Below, piece by piece: positions 8,697 to 18,263 of a stretch of DNA of 64,000 nucleotides. This DNA is from Lachnospiraceae bacterium. GTDB lineage: Bacteria; Bacillota; Clostridia; Lachnospirales; Lachnospiraceae. A program made the position numbers and the translations under genes. Location of the stretch: the NCBI GenBank assembly GCA_902363555.1, contig CABJAM010000007.1:1-64000 (forward strand), given 5' to 3'. The stretch's first letter is position 1. Each line of letters starts with the position of its first letter. The notes under the pieces are model-generated. The model made no database searches and was not told where the DNA came from. It saw nothing but the letters and a program-made list of their open reading frames with translations.

Positions 8697-9425
8697 TTAC
8701 TCCTGTGTCACTTTACCTTCCCATTTACTATACCACAGTATGGACAAAAGCAAAACAAGCGCGGTCATCATTGCCATCGCTATTATTCCCGGAAATACAG
8801 CCTCACTGGAAAATCCAAAATATTTTTTCAGGAACCGAATCCCCCATTCCCATGGAATAAAAAACCAGATCTTATCTCCGATGGGGTTTTCAAAGAGTCC
8901 GGCTAAAATCGTGCCGGATATCCCCAATAGAACGGAAACGCTGGAACCAAACCGAAAAGCAATGGGCACGTGTACCGCGTATATGAACAGGATGCTCAGC
9001 ATAAATATACCAAATATGATAAGGTATGAACCAAAATCCATCTGAATATCCAGAATCACATTGGCGCCAGCATAAAAGCAGCCTTCATATATGATCATAC
9101 TCATTGCAGAAAGGAACAGCAAAAAAAGTATTTTTCCCGCATAGACGCCGGTCCGTGATTCCACTAAACCCAGAGCATTTTGAATACCATAGATATTCCG
9201 GTCTAAATGAATGAATAGCGGTACCACAATACTGATAAACATCGGATAAGCGAGCTGCAACAGGATAAAAAATGACCGCACATCTGGAATAATATGGTAC
9301 CCGGCAAATGCATAGTAAAGTAAAAACAGTGCGGTGACCACCACGGGCGTTATCAAGTGGAATAAAAGCAGCGGCGTCCGTTTAATTTTAGTAAAGTTTG
9401 AAAAAAATTCCCTGGCCACCGTCAT
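8697..9425 (-). CDS. lantibiotic-immunity ABC transporter permease (LanG/CprC-like)
   Basis: A 242-residue protein with about six transmembrane helices and no soluble domain of note. I place the start at the ATG at 9425, which overlaps the upstream permease stop by 4 bases (ATGA) behind a GGTGG; longer reading upstream lies within the neighbouring gene. With the preceding gene it forms the heteromeric membrane part of a self-protection transporter that removes lantibiotics from the membrane. Sequence similarity to LanG is judged from size, topology and gene order rather than from a strict motif. Confidence 0.75.
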   Translation of the reverse strand: MTVAREFFSNFTKIKRTPLLLFHLITPVVVTALFLLYYAFAGYHIIPDVRSFFILLQLAYPMFISIVVPLFIHLDRNIYGIQNALGLVESRTGVYAGKILFLLFLSAMSMIIYEGCFYAGANVILDIQMDFGSYLIIFGIFMLSILFIYAVHVPIAFRFGSSVSVLLGISGTILAGLFENPIGDKIWFFIPWEWGIRFLKKYFGFSSEAVFPGIIAMAMMTALVLLLSILWYSKWEGKVTQE

Positions 9426-10183
9426 TTGCGATCCACCTGCTTTCTGTACCAGCGCGAAAACAAAATGGTCAGAAGACCGGCGACCGCCAGAGCTGTAACG
9501 ACCAACAGCAGACATTGCCCCGGACTTAAAATCACACGGGAATCCGCCGAGACCAACAGGCCGTTTGTTAAAACGCCAAACAACGTAGCCATAAGCCTGG
9601 CCGGCCAGCTATAAGGAAAAAGCCAAAACAAAGGTGTCAGATATAAGAACGCGCCGCCCAGCACACTGGCAAATAAATTCAGGACCACTGAACCTGCAAA
9701 TCCCATCTTCTGGTCCAGAAACAGACAGAACGGGATCTGCCATAGCAATGATAGCCAAAGCAAACAATGGCCTAAAATATAGTATCCCGAAAGATGAAGG
9801 GCAGCCCCCGCACCCGACGATATCCATTCCGTCACAATATTCAGCACCGCAATTAATAATGAGATACACAAAAGATTGAGCGCGATTAAAATTGTTTTGG
9901 AAATAAATGTTTTCCTCAGGTTAATGGGCAGACTGTAAAGCGTTCGGTACTGGTGCTTCTGATCCTTGCGGTTCACGAGGTGGCATAAAAACACAACGGT
10001 CAGAGAAGCCATGGGCATACACCAATTGCAGACCACAACACTTGAAAATCCGCCAAGCCCCATACCCACATACATAAGTACAATGGACGACAAAATCAGG
10101 GCAGCCGGGATCAGCCAGACAAGCTTGCGAAACAGGGTGCGTTTAAATTTCAGATTTTCCGCTTTAAAATAGGTTTGCAGCAT
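9422..10183 (-). CDS. lantibiotic-immunity ABC transporter permease (LanE/CprB-like)
   Basis: A 253-residue polytopic membrane protein with about six helices and a basic N-terminus (KAENLKFKRTLFRKL), a pattern common to LanE/MutE permeases. The start overlaps the stop of the ATPase gene by one base (TGATG) and its own stop overlaps the next permease start by four, so the three transporter genes are translationally coupled. Function: membrane half of the peptide-antibiotic resistance pump. Confidence 0.78.
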   Translation of the reverse strand: MLQTYFKAENLKFKRTLFRKLVWLIPAALILSSIVLMYVGMGLGGFSSVVVCNWCMPMASLTVVFLCHLVNRKDQKHQYRTLYSLPINLRKTFISKTILIALNLLCISLLIAVLNIVTEWISSGAGAALHLSGYYILGHCLLWLSLLWQIPFCLFLDQKMGFAGSVVLNLFASVLGGAFLYLTPLFWLFPYSWPARLMATLFGVLTNGLLVSADSRVILSPGQCLLLVVTALAVAGLLTILFSRWYRKQVDRK

Positions 10184-10884
10184 CAGGCTTCACGCTCCCT
10201 TCTGACAATATCCATAAACAATTGTTCAAGATCGTCATTGGCGTCAACTTCATCCTGATACAGGAGCGAGCCATTATAGATGATGCCTATATCATCGGCC
10301 ACCTGCTGCACCTCACTTAAAATATGACTGGATACGATCACAGAAATACCGGATGCCGCAAATGTCCGGATCATCTGCCTCAATTCTTCGATACCAAAGG
10401 GGTCCAGGCCATTGGTAGGCTCGTCTAACAAAAGCAGTTTTGGGCTGCCAAGGAGCGCCAGCGCTATCCCCAGCCGCTGTTTCATACCAAGGGAAAATTC
10501 GGATGCCTTTTTGTTCTTCGTATGCATCAGGTCCATTCTTTGTAAAACATCATTGCATTTATCCGTCTCAATTCCCAAAAGAGTTGCACGCACCTTTAAA
10601 TTTTCAAATGCGGTCAGATTTTCATACAGCGGCGGCGACTCGATCAGCGAACCGATATTTCTCAGATCTTTCCGCGTCCATGGGTGATCGTCGAATAATA
10701 TCTGGCCCGAGGTCGGCCGGATGATGCCCGTGATCATCTTTAACAGCGTGGATTTACCGGCGCCATTGGGCCCTAATAAACCGTAGACGGAATTTTTTCT
10801 TACAGACATGGACAGATTCTTGATCGCATATGCCTTTTTAAACTTTTTGGAAACATTATTGGTTTTGATAATGTACGCACTCAT
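10183..10884 (-). CDS. lantibiotic-immunity ABC transporter ATPase (LanF/CprA-like)
   Basis: A 233-residue ATPase with Walker A GPNGAGKST near residue 40, signature FSLGMKQRLG near 130 (the E/S-rich variant typical of the BcrA/LanF group) and Walker B LLLLDEPTNGLDP near 150. I prefer the ATG at 10884, behind GGAGGA, over an in-frame ATG 21 bases further upstream. It is the first gene of the operon ATPase-permease-permease-regulator-kinase. A candidate promoter upstream has TATACA with a weak -35. Role: energises expulsion of lantibiotics or related cationic peptides. Confidence 0.85.
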   Translation of the reverse strand: MSAYIIKTNNVSKKFKKAYAIKNLSMSVRKNSVYGLLGPNGAGKSTLLKMITGIIRPTSGQILFDDHPWTRKDLRNIGSLIESPPLYENLTAFENLKVRATLLGIETDKCNDVLQRMDLMHTKNKKASEFSLGMKQRLGIALALLGSPKLLLLDEPTNGLDPFGIEELRQMIRTFAASGISVIVSSHILSEVQQVADDIGIIYNGSLLYQDEVDANDDLEQLFMDIVRREREA

Positions 10885-11021
10885 TATAACTTCCTCCATT
10901 CGCATTTATGGTCTGTTGACCTTGTATACTTAGGATAACAGGGAATTTTAAGGAAATTATAAGGAGATGGGGATTTTTTTAAGAATTCAATAATTGGGGA
11001 ATATTCCATGAAAACATTTTA

Positions 11022-11696
11022 TCACCGTTTTTCCATTAGTAATTCCATTGAGTAAATATTATCATGCACATCTTTGAGAAGATTATCAATAGCTAATGTA
11101 AAATCCAACAAGCAGTCTTCAATAATCTCGTTACTTTTATTCGGAGCCCATGTCAGATGTATTTGCCCCCAATCAAATAACCTCAGTACTTCCAAGTCTC
11201 TCCAAGGCCAAATAGGATGTGGATTCTCTTTCAGAATAATGCCATTTTCTATCTTCGTATCAAAATCCTTTATCAATTTTATGAATCGTAATGTTAATAA
11301 TTCAGGAATATACATATTGTATATATCCAACGATGGACCTGTTGATAAAGCCTTTTCCCTATCATCTCTAACAAGCTTTTTTAATACCGTTTTATCCTGA
11401 TCCATATTCCAAATAACTTTTCGGACCAAAACATTATTTAATTCTTGTCGGCTATCTGAATATATACTCCATGAACAACATTTACCCAGCTTTCCCCAAT
11501 ATCTGATTCTGCAGATTCTTGAGAGGACAATACTTTCACTATATTCATCTATTCTAATTATAAATGCTTCGGGTTCCTCTGCATAATAATCAAAAATATG
11601 TTCATATTTAATCATTGCAAGTTTGGATGGAACTGCAATATTTTCAAAAATTTTATTTGCGTTGCCCATATTTTTAGGGGGATTTATAGATGACAT
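11022..11696 (-). CDS. uncharacterised protein of immunity array
   Basis: A 224-residue soluble protein with no signal peptide or membrane segment. I do not recognise a family. It has a clear AAAGGAG ribosome site and an AT-rich composition like the other genes of the 11-22 kb array but unlike the ABC operon beside it. It is the last gene of the array in transcription direction, followed by 137 bp to the lantibiotic operon. By position it may be an immunity protein against an Rhs-delivered toxin; this is inference only. Confidence 0.5.
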   Translation of the reverse strand: MSSINPPKNMGNANKIFENIAVPSKLAMIKYEHIFDYYAEEPEAFIIRIDEYSESIVLSRICRIRYWGKLGKCCSWSIYSDSRQELNNVLVRKVIWNMDQDKTVLKKLVRDDREKALSTGPSLDIYNMYIPELLTLRFIKLIKDFDTKIENGIILKENPHPIWPWRDLEVLRLFDWGQIHLTWAPNKSNEIIEDCLLDFTLAIDNLLKDVHDNIYSMELLMEKR

Positions 11697-11764
11697 AACG
11701 TATTCTCCTTTAACACTCTATCATAATACTGAGTCTGATTCTGCCATCCATGGCCTGCCATGCT

Positions 11765-12247
11765 TTACCTTTTAATTTGGCAACTTAGAACCGGACTATA
11801 AATACTATTCTTTTCATATAAACCATAAACTGTTTCCGCAAATCTATCAGCTCGCAATTCGACATAATTCTCTCTAAATCCATCTAAATAATTTATATCG
11901 AGAACTATTTTATCAATTTCAGGATTCTTTAAGCACTTTTGAAAAAAATGCTGTATTCTGCTAAGCCTTTGTAAAAGCTTTTCTTCATATACATTATTCC
12001 CGTAGGTCTCATTTCCAAATAACTCATCTGCCGTATTATCTAACGGGGTATCCATTAGCTCAAACATAAGTGCCCGTTCATCGATTACCGATTTATAATT
12101 ATCCACGGCACGCCTGGATATATTCCCACCCATTTTACATCCGATTCTAAATTCACATGCGGACTCCATAATAAGAAAAGAAATATCGTCCTGAACTTTT
12201 AAATTACTACTGTTTATGCAAAAATAACCGCTTACTTTTATACTCAT
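11765..12247 (-). CDS. uncharacterised protein, probable immunity protein
   Basis: A 160-residue acidic soluble protein, beginning MSIKVSGYFCI. I set the start at the ATG at 12247, behind AAAGGAC; a longer reading would overlap the upstream gene. No family recognised. It sits in the run of small genes that typifies orphan immunity arrays, 41 bp after its neighbour. Confidence 0.5.
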   Translation of the reverse strand: MSIKVSGYFCINSSNLKVQDDISFLIMESACEFRIGCKMGGNISRRAVDNYKSVIDERALMFELMDTPLDNTADELFGNETYGNNVYEEKLLQRLSRIQHFFQKCLKNPEIDKIVLDINYLDGFRENYVELRADRFAETVYGLYEKNSIYSPVLSCQIKR

Positions 12248-12288
12248 TTTGCTGTCCTTTCTTTTCTGGAACGCACTGATATCTTTGC

Positions 12289-12879
12289 TTAATATATTGT
12301 AACTAAATCTGTAAATAAACAATCGAATACACTGGCACAATTTAACATCTTAAGTTCAGTTTCAATACCTGGAACTACTGTTTTGGCAATATTATCTGAT
12401 AGTCTTATATAGCCCTTTTCAAACAAATAATTATCAATCTTTTCCACAATTCCCATGAGGTTTACATCATAATCTTTTATTCTTCGAAACATCCATTTAT
12501 CTTCAGCATCTAAATATTGTGTTACCTCAATGAACTCATAATAACATGGCTCCAAAATGCTAATAAAAATTCGCAAATCATATCTTTTTCCATTTAAAGA
12601 TTTAATTAACGTTTTGTCATCATCTAAAATAGTTTTGTCTTTATGTAACAAAATTTTATATTCATAACAGCAGGATTCATCATCCGTCCAATCTATCACT
12701 TCATATCCAGAAACAATGTTTTGAATATCCCTAAGTATTTCTTTCTGTTTAGAATCTTTCTTATTTTTTATCTTATTCAGGCGTAAATTATTTTTCTTAA
12801 GTATACTACTCTCCGAATCATATGAATTCATGGGATAATACTTATAAATTTCCTTAAATATACTTTCACTAATAAACAT
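12289..12879 (-). CDS. uncharacterised protein, probable immunity protein
   Basis: A 196-residue soluble protein, lysine-rich near the N-terminus (residues 28-46) and acidic further on. No family recognised. It has an AGGAAGG ribosome site preceded by CTATAACAGGAAGG, a leader nearly identical to that of the gene starting at 13813, suggesting cassette duplication with shared upstream sequence. Confidence 0.5.
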   Translation of the reverse strand: MFISESIFKEIYKYYPMNSYDSESSILKKNNLRLNKIKNKKDSKQKEILRDIQNIVSGYEVIDWTDDESCCYEYKILLHKDKTILDDDKTLIKSLNGKRYDLRIFISILEPCYYEFIEVTQYLDAEDKWMFRRIKDYDVNLMGIVEKIDNYLFEKGYIRLSDNIAKTVVPGIETELKMLNCASVFDCLFTDLVTIY

Positions 12880-12909
12880 CTCTATGCCTTCCTGTTATAG
12901 TGCGGAACA

Positions 12910-13215
12910 TTAATGTATGACTAATTTTGATGACTCAACCCAGTTTCTAAAAACTTCTATAATCTGATTTAATTTCAAACTATCACCAACACCTTTAAAA
13001 ATTTCATCCTCAACAACACATCTTATCCAGTCGTTTTCACCCCTGTCCTGATATATTTCATCAAATTTAGTGTTCTCAAATTTCGTCTCCCTTAAATCAA
13101 TATGTACAAACCATCCAGGATTATCCAGTGTACCTATGGATACACCATAAAAATGTTCCCACTCTCCATCCGTATTTTGAAGATACCATTTTTCTAACCA
13201 TTCTAAATTTGACAT
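12910..13215 (-). CDS. Imm53-family immunity protein
   Basis: A 101-residue protein matching my recollection of the Imm53 family: LEWLEKWYLQNTDGEWEH at the N-terminus, then IGTLDNPGWFVHIDL, and near the C-terminus the NDWIRC and FKGVGD motifs. Imm53 proteins are found beside polymorphic toxins and are predicted to neutralise a cognate nuclease-type tip in the cytoplasm. Start ATG behind AGAGGT. No toxin gene lies directly upstream, so it is an orphan immunity gene here. Confidence 0.7.
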   Translation of the reverse strand: MSNLEWLEKWYLQNTDGEWEHFYGVSIGTLDNPGWFVHIDLRETKFENTKFDEIYQDRGENDWIRCVVEDEIFKGVGDSLKLNQIIEVFRNWVESSKLVIH

Positions 13216-13288
13216 AATATACCTCTTAATATTTTAATTATGTTCCACTCAATGTTTTCATTAATAAATGTGCTCTGATATCTTTAAA

Positions 13289-13813
13289 CTATTGATATAA
13301 TTTACCAGTACCACTAATAACTAAATGATTCTTATCACCCTTTTTGAAAAAACGCCAACATTCCTGTTCAATTGAAATATCTACAAAGCATTCAAAAATA
13401 AGGCCATTGGAAAAACATAATTTTAAATCATAATTTTCTGACATTGCAATATCTATTACTCTAATTTCAATATCCTTTTGATTAAAGGAACTTATCTTTT
13501 CGTCAAATAAGTTGTTCCCCTTCGGTTCCCAATCAAAATCTTCACTCCATTTTATTTTTGAATTTGGCTGATACATATCAGCAGAGGCTAACTTAATGGT
13601 ATGCTCTATGCAATCTACAATGCGCCAGGGCGACTGACAATGTATAGAATATTCAGCGCCTTCATTTATTCTCTCCAATTCATTTTTGGATTTCGAAGAA
13701 ATACCCAAAATCATCCAAAATAAATTACTGGCCCTGCCAATTTTGATTAATTTTTTATTAAGTAAATCATCTATTGAATCCATTTTCCCCGCCTTCATTA
13801 AAACGTTTTGCAT
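13289..13813 (-). CDS. uncharacterised immunity-type protein
   Basis: A 174-residue soluble protein with a DLLNKKLIKIGRASNLFW start, a YSIHCQSPWRI segment near residue 55 and a NGLIFECFVD segment near 140. The pattern resembles a widespread unnamed family that often accompanies Rhs, LXG or CDI toxins, but I cannot name it. Start ATG behind AACAGGAAGG, the leader it shares with the gene at 12289-12879. Confidence 0.5.
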   Translation of the reverse strand: MQNVLMKAGKMDSIDDLLNKKLIKIGRASNLFWMILGISSKSKNELERINEGAEYSIHCQSPWRIVDCIEHTIKLASADMYQPNSKIKWSEDFDWEPKGNNLFDEKISSFNQKDIEIRVIDIAMSENYDLKLCFSNGLIFECFVDISIEQECWRFFKKGDKNHLVISGTGKLYQ

Positions 13814-13869
13814 TTATATACCTTCCTGTTATGTCATGCCATGGATCATTGAAAAATGACTTTTTCAAA

Positions 13870-14175
13870 TCAAAATAATTTATCCTTTTGCATCTCAGTC
13901 TCATATGAAATAGCTTTAAATATATTTGATATTCTATCAATATCTAAAATATTCACCTCACGATTGCAACTTAATAACCTTATTAATGAATTATAATCGT
14001 CTTCCAATGAATCCACCTCAAATTTATCCGGAATATCACTTAACTTAACAGCCTGCTTTAAATCTATGTTCCAAAAATAGTCAATATTGATATTAATAAA
14101 TTGACCATTTCTTTCAATATAATTTTCACAAATCAAGTTAGTTAACCTTTGTAATATAGAAATATCAATTTCCAA
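13870..14175 (-). CDS. small uncharacterised protein, probable immunity protein
   Basis: A 101-residue acidic protein with no membrane segment and no recognised family. The start appears to be TTG behind an AGAGGA ribosome site. It lies in the same-strand immunity array between the 174-residue protein and the broken DUF7336-like gene. Confidence 0.45.
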   Translation of the reverse strand: MEIDISILQRLTNLICENYIERNGQFININIDYFWNIDLKQAVKLSDIPDKFEVDSLEDDYNSLIRLLSCNREVNILDIDRISNIFKAISYETEMQKDKLF

Positions 14176-14288
14176 TCCGTTCCTCTCCCTCCTATTTTAT
14201 ATAAATTTATATGCTTTTAATTTTAAAGCTGAATACTCATCAACAATTCCCGAAAAAATTCATTTGATTTGGAAGTAACAGGTTCTAT

Positions 14289-14527
14289 TTATTCTCCGCT
14301 GTTCCATGTAAAAAATCCTTCAGTCCAATTGTTTTGATTTAATTCATATTCGTCAATATAGAAACAGTCTTCAGCGAACTTATTAAATCCAGGTTTATTT
14401 ATATATTCTCTTTTTACCTGTTCTGCATTTTCGTATGAACTATATATCCCAATAATTTTTACTTCATCTATCTTTATATCTTCACCTGCGATTTTTCATA
14501 ACTGTGTTGTAATAAATATACTTTCAT
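14289..14527 (-). pseudogene. frameshifted DUF7336-like immunity gene
   Basis: Two reading frames together rebuild a complete small protein of about 79 residues. Frame one starts MKVYLLQHSYE at 14527; frame two continues DEVKIIGIYSSYENAEQV and ends FYIDEYELNQNNWTEGFF at the stop 14289-14291. This is the characteristic DUF7336 pattern. The break is in a run of five A (14492-14496, T on the plus strand); one more A restores the frame. Either a real inactivation or a sequencing error in a homopolymer. Confidence 0.75.
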
Positions 14528-14639
14528 AATTAATCCCCATACTTATAACTAATTAAATGAACGAAATTTTCTCTTAATCCTACCATGGATCGTTCCACAT
14601 TTGCTACTAATTTCTTTCCCTGCGTCTTAACTTTTTGTA

Positions 14640-15185
14640 TTATATTAAATCACTCCAAAAATCAACAAATTTCACTTCGTCGTATGGTATAACAGAATAT
14701 ATTTTGTTACTAAACTCCCGGTCAAAATATTCTGCTAGATTTCTACCATAATATATAATATCAGCATCACATATAGAGAAAACAGGATTGTCATAATCAT
14801 ACAAACCGGAGAGATAACGATGTTTATATAAGGGTATCAATTTCGGAGCATTTTGCATTTTACTTAATATTATATCGTTCCTCACAATCATATTTTCTGG
14901 TTCCCGGCCCCACTGATTATTCCATAGTATTTCTTCGATATTTCCTTTTATCCCCAAATAGGGGGTCTCAATAGCAAAATTTATCAGGCCTACATTTTCA
15001 GGGCTAAAATCTCTCCAATTATAAAAGCCTTCGGATATCGGTAATGCATATGTAAATAATCTTTTTAATTCCTCAGGAAAATGAATATTGTATCTATATT
15101 CAATCTCTTTTAAGTCTTTATCCTTTAATCCTGGTTCAAAAACTACACCTTTCGCTTTCAACTTTTTTATGATTTTCTTACACAT
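14640..15185 (-). CDS. SMI1/KNR4 (SUKH) family immunity protein
   Basis: A 181-residue protein with the SUKH hallmark near the N-terminus: LKEIEYRYNIHFPEELKRLF (residues 25-44) followed by NWRDFSPEN and later the IIYYGRNLAEYF helix. SUKH proteins are a very common class of immunity proteins that block diverse nuclease and deaminase toxins. A weak GGCGGA ribosome site precedes the ATG. No adjacent toxin, so an orphan in the array. Confidence 0.8.
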   Translation of the reverse strand: MCKKIIKKLKAKGVVFEPGLKDKDLKEIEYRYNIHFPEELKRLFTYALPISEGFYNWRDFSPENVGLINFAIETPYLGIKGNIEEILWNNQWGREPENMIVRNDIILSKMQNAPKLIPLYKHRYLSGLYDYDNPVFSICDADIIYYGRNLAEYFDREFSNKIYSVIPYDEVKFVDFWSDLI

Positions 15186-15319
15186 TATATTATTTCCGCC
15201 ATTCAGATCAGCAGCCAGTAGGAAATTCTATCTGGCTGGTATTACATATATTCTGTTACAATTGGGGCATTTCCAAATATCTTATTTAGGTAAAGGAATT
15301 TTCCATGGTTCGAAAGTGT

Positions 15320-15790
15320 TTAACTGATGATGTGGTAATATTCGCATTTAAAAATTCTAATGAATTTGTTTAATTCTGCTTTACTTGTAATCCATCTCAC
15401 GCCCTCGTCAAAGCCACAAATACTTCCTTTTGTCTGGTTCCCTACATTGAACCACAATTCAATTTCAACAACATCATCTTCATGAATTACTTCTAAGCTT
15501 AGTTCAAAAAAGCTTTCACTGTTATAATATTTATAAATACAATTTTCCTGTTTATCCAAATGTACCAACACGTTTTCAATACCATTAATAAAATTATTTA
15601 TTTCAGAGACTGTCATTGTAACTTTAACATCCTCATCGATCACACAGCATCTATCAGGTAGATGCACATATAACGTAAATGGAATCCAATTTTCAAACTC
15701 GTTTCTCTGTGGATTATAATCTAGCATATCATTTCTTTTTAGACATAGCTCAAATTCCAGATTATCTTCTAAGTTAATAATTTTTGCCAA
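15320..15790 (-). CDS. uncharacterised immunity-type protein
   Basis: A 156-residue soluble protein with alternating beta-type segments such as FFELSLEVIHEDD and VEIELWFNV and a C-terminal helix. It resembles WapI-type immunity proteins in length and pattern, but I cannot assign it firmly. The start is TTG behind GGAGA. It lies in the array between the SUKH gene and the MafI-like gene. Confidence 0.45.
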   Translation of the reverse strand: MAKIINLEDNLEFELCLKRNDMLDYNPQRNEFENWIPFTLYVHLPDRCCVIDEDVKVTMTVSEINNFINGIENVLVHLDKQENCIYKYYNSESFFELSLEVIHEDDVVEIELWFNVGNQTKGSICGFDEGVRWITSKAELNKFIRIFKCEYYHIIS

Positions 15791-15949
15791 TTAACGTCTC
15801 CTTTTATCTACAATCAATGACTGACAGCATTTATTGCTTAGTCAACCTCGGGAACTGCTATCCAGATATTCGCTTACAAATGCCGATGCCGCTGTGGAGC
15901 TTTAACTATACCCCCTGGAGTCACGGCTCAGATTTCAGCGATTAATCTA

Positions 15950-16261
15950 TTAAAGCTTTATAAGTTTACTTAGAAGATGCTCTATATACGAAGAAATCTG
16001 TCTATCAAAGGCTCTGTAGGCTAATTCAATTGTTACTTTGTCTAATGGAATTGATACTTCACTTAAATTTTCCAACATGTTTTCTAAAGCAATTTTATAT
16101 TCACCATATTTAGTTAATCTTCTAGTCTCTAAAATCAAATCTCTTAAATATGAACTCTTTAAGTATGTTCCTGCTTCATCTTGGATATATTCTTCCTCAT
16201 CACTTTGTTCCATTAAATCTTCTATTTTATCAATAAACAATTCTACATAATCGTTATTCAC
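15950..16261 (-). CDS. MafI-like immunity protein
   Basis: A 103-residue helical acidic protein. The segment KYGEYKIALENMLENL followed by IPLDKVTIE resembles the core of MafI-family immunity proteins (gEy-iALE-l---L-e--ipi). I chose a GTG start at 16261 because GGAG lies 6 bases upstream; a longer frame from a TTG exists but has no ribosome site. Orphan member of the array. Confidence 0.45.
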   Translation of the reverse strand: MNNDYVELFIDKIEDLMEQSDEEEYIQDEAGTYLKSSYLRDLILETRRLTKYGEYKIALENMLENLSEVSIPLDKVTIELAYRAFDRQISSYIEHLLSKLIKL

Positions 16262-16319
16262 GTTAATCTCCATATACTTTGGATAACAAATGGCTCCCGT
16301 CAACGATGTTAATTTAGAA

Positions 16320-16817
16320 TTATAGTATTATATATCCAACTGCCTCACCATCATAGCCTTCAAGGTCATTGGATAACCACATATATTCGTTTGGACGAAC
16401 TTTATGAAATCTAATTTCCACATGTTCATCATCACTGAACATTATAAAACAAAATTTTGAATTTGCATCTAATTGTTTTAGTTTTAATGACCAAATTTCA
16501 ATAGTTATTAATCCGAGTGTGATACCGGTTAATATAGAAATTTTATTATCAAAAAAATCATTAATATTAGTTTCTGTATTACTGGCTTCATACCCTGTTC
16601 TGTCCATATATGTTTTTATTACATCATCAAAATAGTCTTCCAATTTCTCTGAACTTTTTTCTGAAATAATAATGCAATCTTTTACTTGTTTAAATGGCGG
16701 ATCAAACAGCATCTTCAGTTGTTGCAAATTTAGTACCATTTTTTCTTTAGTCGAATGTTCGGATAAAGAATCTAACAAACATTTCATTTTACAGTTTGTA
16801 ATCCATTTATTAGTCAT
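16320..16817 (-). CDS. uncharacterised protein of immunity array
   Basis: About 165 residues from the second of two adjacent ATGs at 16820 and 16817, which follow GAGGAGAG. Soluble, no recognised family; the C-terminal part (VEIRFHKVRPNEYMWLS) looks beta-rich. It lies 58 bp upstream of the MafI-like gene on the same strand. Immunity function is inferred only from context. Confidence 0.45.
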   Translation of the reverse strand: MTNKWITNCKMKCLLDSLSEHSTKEKMVLNLQQLKMLFDPPFKQVKDCIIISEKSSEKLEDYFDDVIKTYMDRTGYEASNTETNINDFFDNKISILTGITLGLITIEIWSLKLKQLDANSKFCFIMFSDDEHVEIRFHKVRPNEYMWLSNDLEGYDGEAVGYIIL

Positions 16818-16996
16818 CATTTCTCTCCTCGTATATTTTACATCCGTCCATAGAACATCGACCACAAAGACAGGCGGTAAATTAAATAAGTTGTTATTGT
16901 ATTGCCGACAACTTCATTTCCCAATCAAATAAAATATCCTAATATCATTTTTTTCCTAAATATTTGGAAAGTCCAAACAAAAAAATACTATACTAT

Positions 16997-17506
16997 TTAC
17001 GAAACTAACTTTTTAAGATTGTCAATATTATCTTTTAATTGCACATATATTTCAGTGTCTTGATTATGGTTAATAAGATATTCGACATATTCACTAGCAT
17101 TAATAATTATTTCATTAACAAATTGTTTTAAAATTACTTTTTGATTGCTCCATTTACCATACTTTCTATTTGATAAATAAAACTCTATATCAGATGCCCC
17201 ATCTTCCTTATATGCCTGAATAATACTAACAACCAAATCTCTTTCATTCTCTCTTTTAAATTCCAACCATGTATTATAAGATTCTACATCACTTAAAAAC
17301 ACATACCGCCTGGTTAAAATATTTTGAGCAACTCTGACTAACCTGTCAAACCAATCATAAAGAGATTCTTTTTCAGCAACCATTTCATATTCTTCAGAGT
17401 AAATTTCGCCATAGGTATACCCATTAAACTCTAGTTGGATAAAACCATTCTGGCCTATAAAATCATCAAAACTGCTGTTTATAATTTTGTAACTTATTTT
17501 CATCAT
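16997..17506 (-). CDS. uncharacterised immunity-type protein, intact copy of a duplicated gene
   Basis: A 169-residue soluble protein. A second, damaged copy lies at 20785-21298 and is roughly 80% identical over the comparable part, for example the shared segments EKESLYDWFDRL and VFLSDVESYNTWLEFKR. The family is not one I can name. Two ATGs at the start; upstream is an AT-rich stretch with a gene remnant. Duplicate immunity genes are typical where toxin tips have been exchanged. Confidence 0.55.
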   Translation of the reverse strand: MMKISYKIINSSFDDFIGQNGFIQLEFNGYTYGEIYSEEYEMVAEKESLYDWFDRLVRVAQNILTRRYVFLSDVESYNTWLEFKRENERDLVVSIIQAYKEDGASDIEFYLSNRKYGKWSNQKVILKQFVNEIIINASEYVEYLINHNQDTEIYVQLKDNIDNLKKLVS

Positions 17507-17509
17507 TTC

Positions 17510-17597
17510 TCATGCTTATTCGAAATACATATTCCTGTTTTAGATATTATAAATACCGAAAACTTATATGGATTGCCTAATACTATAATTACCCTCC
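17510..17597 (-). pseudogene. 5' remnant of an immunity-type gene
   Basis: A strong GGAGGGT (about 17590-17597) precedes a short open frame reading VLGNPYKFSVFIIS that stops after about 28 codons. NPYKF near the N-terminus recalls Imm42-type immunity proteins. The start codon is not intact (ATA) and the rest of the gene is missing. Treated as a decayed remnant; assignment weak. Confidence 0.25.
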
Positions 17598-17696
17598 TTT
17601 TTTTCAATGAACCTGTAACAGATGGGCCATTTTAAACCATTTTACGTTTACCTGCTTTGGAACAACGACCTTTTTGCTTTAAAGTTCCAAATTAAA

Positions 17697-18098
17697 TTAA
17701 AATTCTGAACATACTTTTCCATCTGTTTCCAGATATGGAATCCTCTCAAATTCTATATCTTTACACAATATTTCAAGTTCCAATAAACCTAAGTCAAGTT
17801 TACAAGATAAAAATTTTTCTTTTTCCAATATAGAATCTGTAATAGCTATGTCAAAAACAAAATATGGCATTTGACCATACGACATATCTTTTACAGGACG
17901 CATTTTGTCAAAACCCAACACATGGTTAAAGACTACGCGGAAAAATTCATAAAAGTAACAGCCAATATCATATTTTTCGTTATTCTCATAAATTAATGTC
18001 ACTTCATCGCCAAAGTATTCACAGTTCAATTTTTTTACTCTTGCGTCAACATATGGATATTTATCTATTGCATTTTGAATTTCTATTCGATCAACCAT
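17697..18098 (-). CDS. uncharacterised protein, probable immunity protein
   Basis: A 133-residue soluble acidic protein beginning MVDRIEIQNAI, with segments DIGCYFYEFFRVVF and YFVFDIAITDS. No family recognised. AT-rich, same strand and spacing as its neighbours in the array. Confidence 0.45.
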   Translation of the reverse strand: MVDRIEIQNAIDKYPYVDARVKKLNCEYFGDEVTLIYENNEKYDIGCYFYEFFRVVFNHVLGFDKMRPVKDMSYGQMPYFVFDIAITDSILEKEKFLSCKLDLGLLELEILCKDIEFERIPYLETDGKVCSEF

Positions 18099-18263
18099 AT
18101 TAGCCCCCAGCCCTTGACTATATCTTATACGTGCCTGCCACCATTATCCTATTACTCCATCTAACCTTCGGGTAAGTTATTTGCTCAATATCATTAAAGT
18201 CAACTGTATCTTTATCAAATTCCTACTGAATTGTATCATCCAACTTGGCAGATATTTTCAAAA